From Clostridia bacterium (lineage in GTDB: Bacteria > Bacillota > Clostridia > Oscillospirales > CAG-272), in the NCBI GenBank assembly GCA_900768535.1, contig CAAGDE010000150.1, forward strand, positions 1 through 7,321: a DNA stretch of 7,321 nt, given 5' to 3'. Below the pieces are notes generated by a model. It made no database searches. It saw nothing but the letters and a program-made list of their open reading frames with translations, and had not been told where the DNA came from. Positions 5,993-7,321 of this stretch are shown in pieces (position 1 is the stretch's first letter; each line of letters starts with the position of its first letter). A program made the position numbers and the translations under genes.

Positions 5993-6001
5993 GGACACGG
6001 G

Positions 6002-6889
6002 ATGTTGGATTGGATCAGCGGGCTGACCTCGGCACTCCGCAACGCGGGGGAGGTGATCTACGGCGAATACCTCGCATGGCTGTACCGAACCGTTTTCGGG
6101 GCTATCGCAGAATTTTTTACCCAGATGTCCGGCATGGGGACGGAGCTGTTCGACCTGTCCTGGGTCAAGGCGGCGTTGGAGTTCTTCCGCCTGTTCGGAT
6201 GGGGACTGTACACGGTCGGCATCGCGGTCGCGGTTTTCGATTTTGCCATTGAGTACCAATGCTGTGGGCGGGCGAACATTAAAACAACGCTTTTGAACAT
6301 CCTGAAAGGCTTTTTTGCCGCGTCCCTCTTTACCCGTTTGCCGGTCGAACTCTACCGTTTCACTGTCACCCTGCAAAACACATTTACCCGTGACCTCATC
6401 GGCACGGCAAGCGGAAATGTGCTGGAACTCGCGCGAGAGGTGTTGTATCGGTACTCGCCAAACGGTGTGAATGCTTTGAACGGCTTCGGGCTGTTGGAAC
6501 TCCTGTTTTTGATTGCCCTCGGCTACTGCGTCATCAAGGTCTTTTTCTCCAACATCAAGCGTGGGGGAATCCTTCTGACGCAAATCGCGGTCGGGAGCCT
6601 GTATCTGTTCTCTCTGCCGCGCGGCTACGCGGACGGCTTCACGCAATGGTGCAAACAGGTGGTCGCACTTTGCCTGACCACCTTCATGCAGACCACATTG
6701 TTATTTCTCGGACTCATGACATGGAAAAACAACATTCTGCTCGGCTTCGGTGTCATGCTCGCCGCAAACGAAGTCCCCCGCATCGCGCAGGTGTTCGGAC
6801 TGGATACCGGCGTCAAGGTCAATATGACCTCGGTCATGCACACGACCACAACGGCGGTGAATCTGACGAAAACTTTATCTAAGAAATGA
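6002..6889 (+). CDS. Polytopic conjugation channel protein (DUF6045-like, VirB6/TrbL-type)
   Basis: This 295-aa membrane protein has hydrophobic segments near residues 61-84, 98-112, 161-183, 188-205, 219-240 and 243-258. An amphipathic N-terminal region (1-58, starting MLDWISGLTSALRNAGE) and a Thr-rich C-terminal tail (274-295) flank them. The layout resembles VirB6/TrbL proteins, the polytopic inner-membrane channel of type IV secretion systems, and the N-terminal pattern fits the DUF6045 family of clostridial conjugative elements (from recall). The GAGG site overlaps the preceding stop, and ATG 6002 is 9 nt after it. The likely role is as a membrane platform for DNA or protein transfer with the preceding two-helix protein. 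The family assignment is moderate; that it is an integral membrane protein is well supported. Confidence 0.72.
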   Translation: MLDWISGLTSALRNAGEVIYGEYLAWLYRTVFGAIAEFFTQMSGMGTELFDLSWVKAALEFFRLFGWGLYTVGIAVAVFDFAIEYQCCGRANIKTTLLNILKGFFAASLFTRLPVELYRFTVTLQNTFTRDLIGTASGNVLELAREVLYRYSPNGVNALNGFGLLELLFLIALGYCVIKVFFSNIKRGGILLTQIAVGSLYLFSLPRGYADGFTQWCKQVVALCLTTFMQTTLLFLGLMTWKNNILLGFGVMLAANEVPRIAQVFGLDTGVKVNMTSVMHTTTTAVNLTKTLSKK

Positions 6890-6897
6890 GGAAACAT

Positions 6898-7321
6898 ATG
6901 ATCGTCAATCTTACAAGAGGCGGGAGAACCGCCTCTGTCTATTTACCGGCAGACAGGTATCGGTTTGCCGGTGTCCTCTCCTACTTGGGCGAGGACAGCC
7001 TGACCGAGTATGACCTGCCCTGTTGCGGTCAGCGGGGAGATGTTCAGATTTCCCTCGAACCGGTCGGAATTGCAGAGCACAATATTGTTGCTCTTTGTCG
7101 GGGCGGGGACATCTCTCTCGGACGGCTCAATGCCGCCTATGAAAGCCTGTTCGCATTGCCGTATGAGCGGCAAACGGAGTTCCTTGACCGGATAGCGGTT
7201 CGGCCTCCGGCGTGCTTTGCGGATGTCCGAAATGCCATTGATGCGGCGAATGCCCCAACGGTCACGCAAAAATTCTACTGCCCGCTTCGGGTGGTCGTGT
7301 ATGTGCCGAACCGATGGGGAG
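6898..7321 (+). CDS. Unidentified protein, 5' part only (runs off the window)
   Basis: The first 141 codons are open to the right edge. ATG 6898 is preceded by GAGG (6888-6891), which overlaps the stop of the upstream gene; the gap is 8 nt, so it belongs to the same operon. There is no signal peptide or membrane helix, so the product is probably cytoplasmic. Residues 1-60 look beta-rich (MIVNLTRGGRTASVYLPADR). Residues about 73-100 (SLGRLNAAYESLFALPYERQ) look helical and faintly recall the 'LN.LA..L..L...E' helix of ArdA-type antirestriction proteins carried by clostridial mobile elements. That resemblance is weak and the gene is left unnamed. An 8-bp hairpin lies in its first codons. Confidence 0.65.
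   Translation, partial: MIVNLTRGGRTASVYLPADRYRFAGVLSYLGEDSLTEYDLPCCGQRGDVQISLEPVGIAEHNIVALCRGGDISLGRLNAAYESLFALPYERQTEFLDRIAVRPPACFADVRNAIDAANAPTVTQKFYCPLRVVVYVPNRWG
6916..6936 (+). other. GC-rich hairpin within the first codons of the last gene
   Basis: AGAGGCGG (6916-6923), loop GAGAA, CCGCCTCT (6929-6936) is a perfect 8-bp stem starting 18 nt after the A of ATG 6898. It is not followed by a T-run, so a terminator is unlikely. It could affect ribosome entry or early elongation, or simply reflect codon choice for TRGGRTAS. Confidence 0.5.

Noticed and set aside
5705..6646. Minus-strand open frame of 313 codons
   Set aside because: It lies opposite two plus-strand genes with a clear signal peptide, membrane helices and ribosome binding sites; its own translation is low-complexity and charged with no recognisable domain.

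Overview
The window is a GC-rich stretch of one continuous plus-strand gene cluster, most likely from a Firmicute of the class Clostridia (Oscillospiraceae/Ruminococcaceae-like). The protein families recognised (TadB/TadC-like T2SF proteins, DUF4320-like pseudopilins, DUF3852-like and DUF6045-like membrane proteins) are the set found in integrative conjugative elements of that group. The species and the element boundaries cannot be fixed from the sequence; no integrase, att site, relaxase or VirB4/VirD4 ATPase is visible here.

Layout. Bases 1-96 are the last 31 codons of an upstream gene, possibly the CpaF/TadA ATPase. Bases 97-239 are a leader holding a two-hairpin repeat module (copy A). 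From 240 to 2921 come four tightly packed genes (gaps of 4 and 6 nt and one 4-nt overlap): two polytopic T2SF-domain proteins (TadB-like, TadC-like) and two small proteins with prepilin-like N-termini (RGEGYV motif). Bases 2864-3113 hold two further copies of the module in inverted orientation (copy B minus, copy C plus) around an 88-bp spacer. Copy B runs into the 3' end of the second pilin-like gene and provides its stop codon. From 3132 a second block begins: a 92-aa signal-anchored protein, translationally coupled to a 747-aa secreted protein with an InlB-type beta repeat and two CARDB-like domains. It is followed by a 109-aa signal-peptide plus two-helix protein (VirB2-like topology, DUF3852-like), a 295-aa polytopic protein (VirB6/TrbL-like, DUF6045-like), and an unfinished gene of unknown function that leaves the window at 7321.

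How they may work together (inference): a Tad/type-II-secretion-like pilus assembly platform and its pseudopilins share a transcription unit with a secreted adhesin-like protein and with candidate type IV secretion channel parts. This would suit a conjugation machine of a Gram-positive host in which a Tad-like fibre or surface protein helps contact between cells.

The least explained signal is the RNA/DNA module present three times. All copies keep the same two hairpins while the stem bases change in a compensatory way, and copies A and C each end just upstream of a ribosome binding site.
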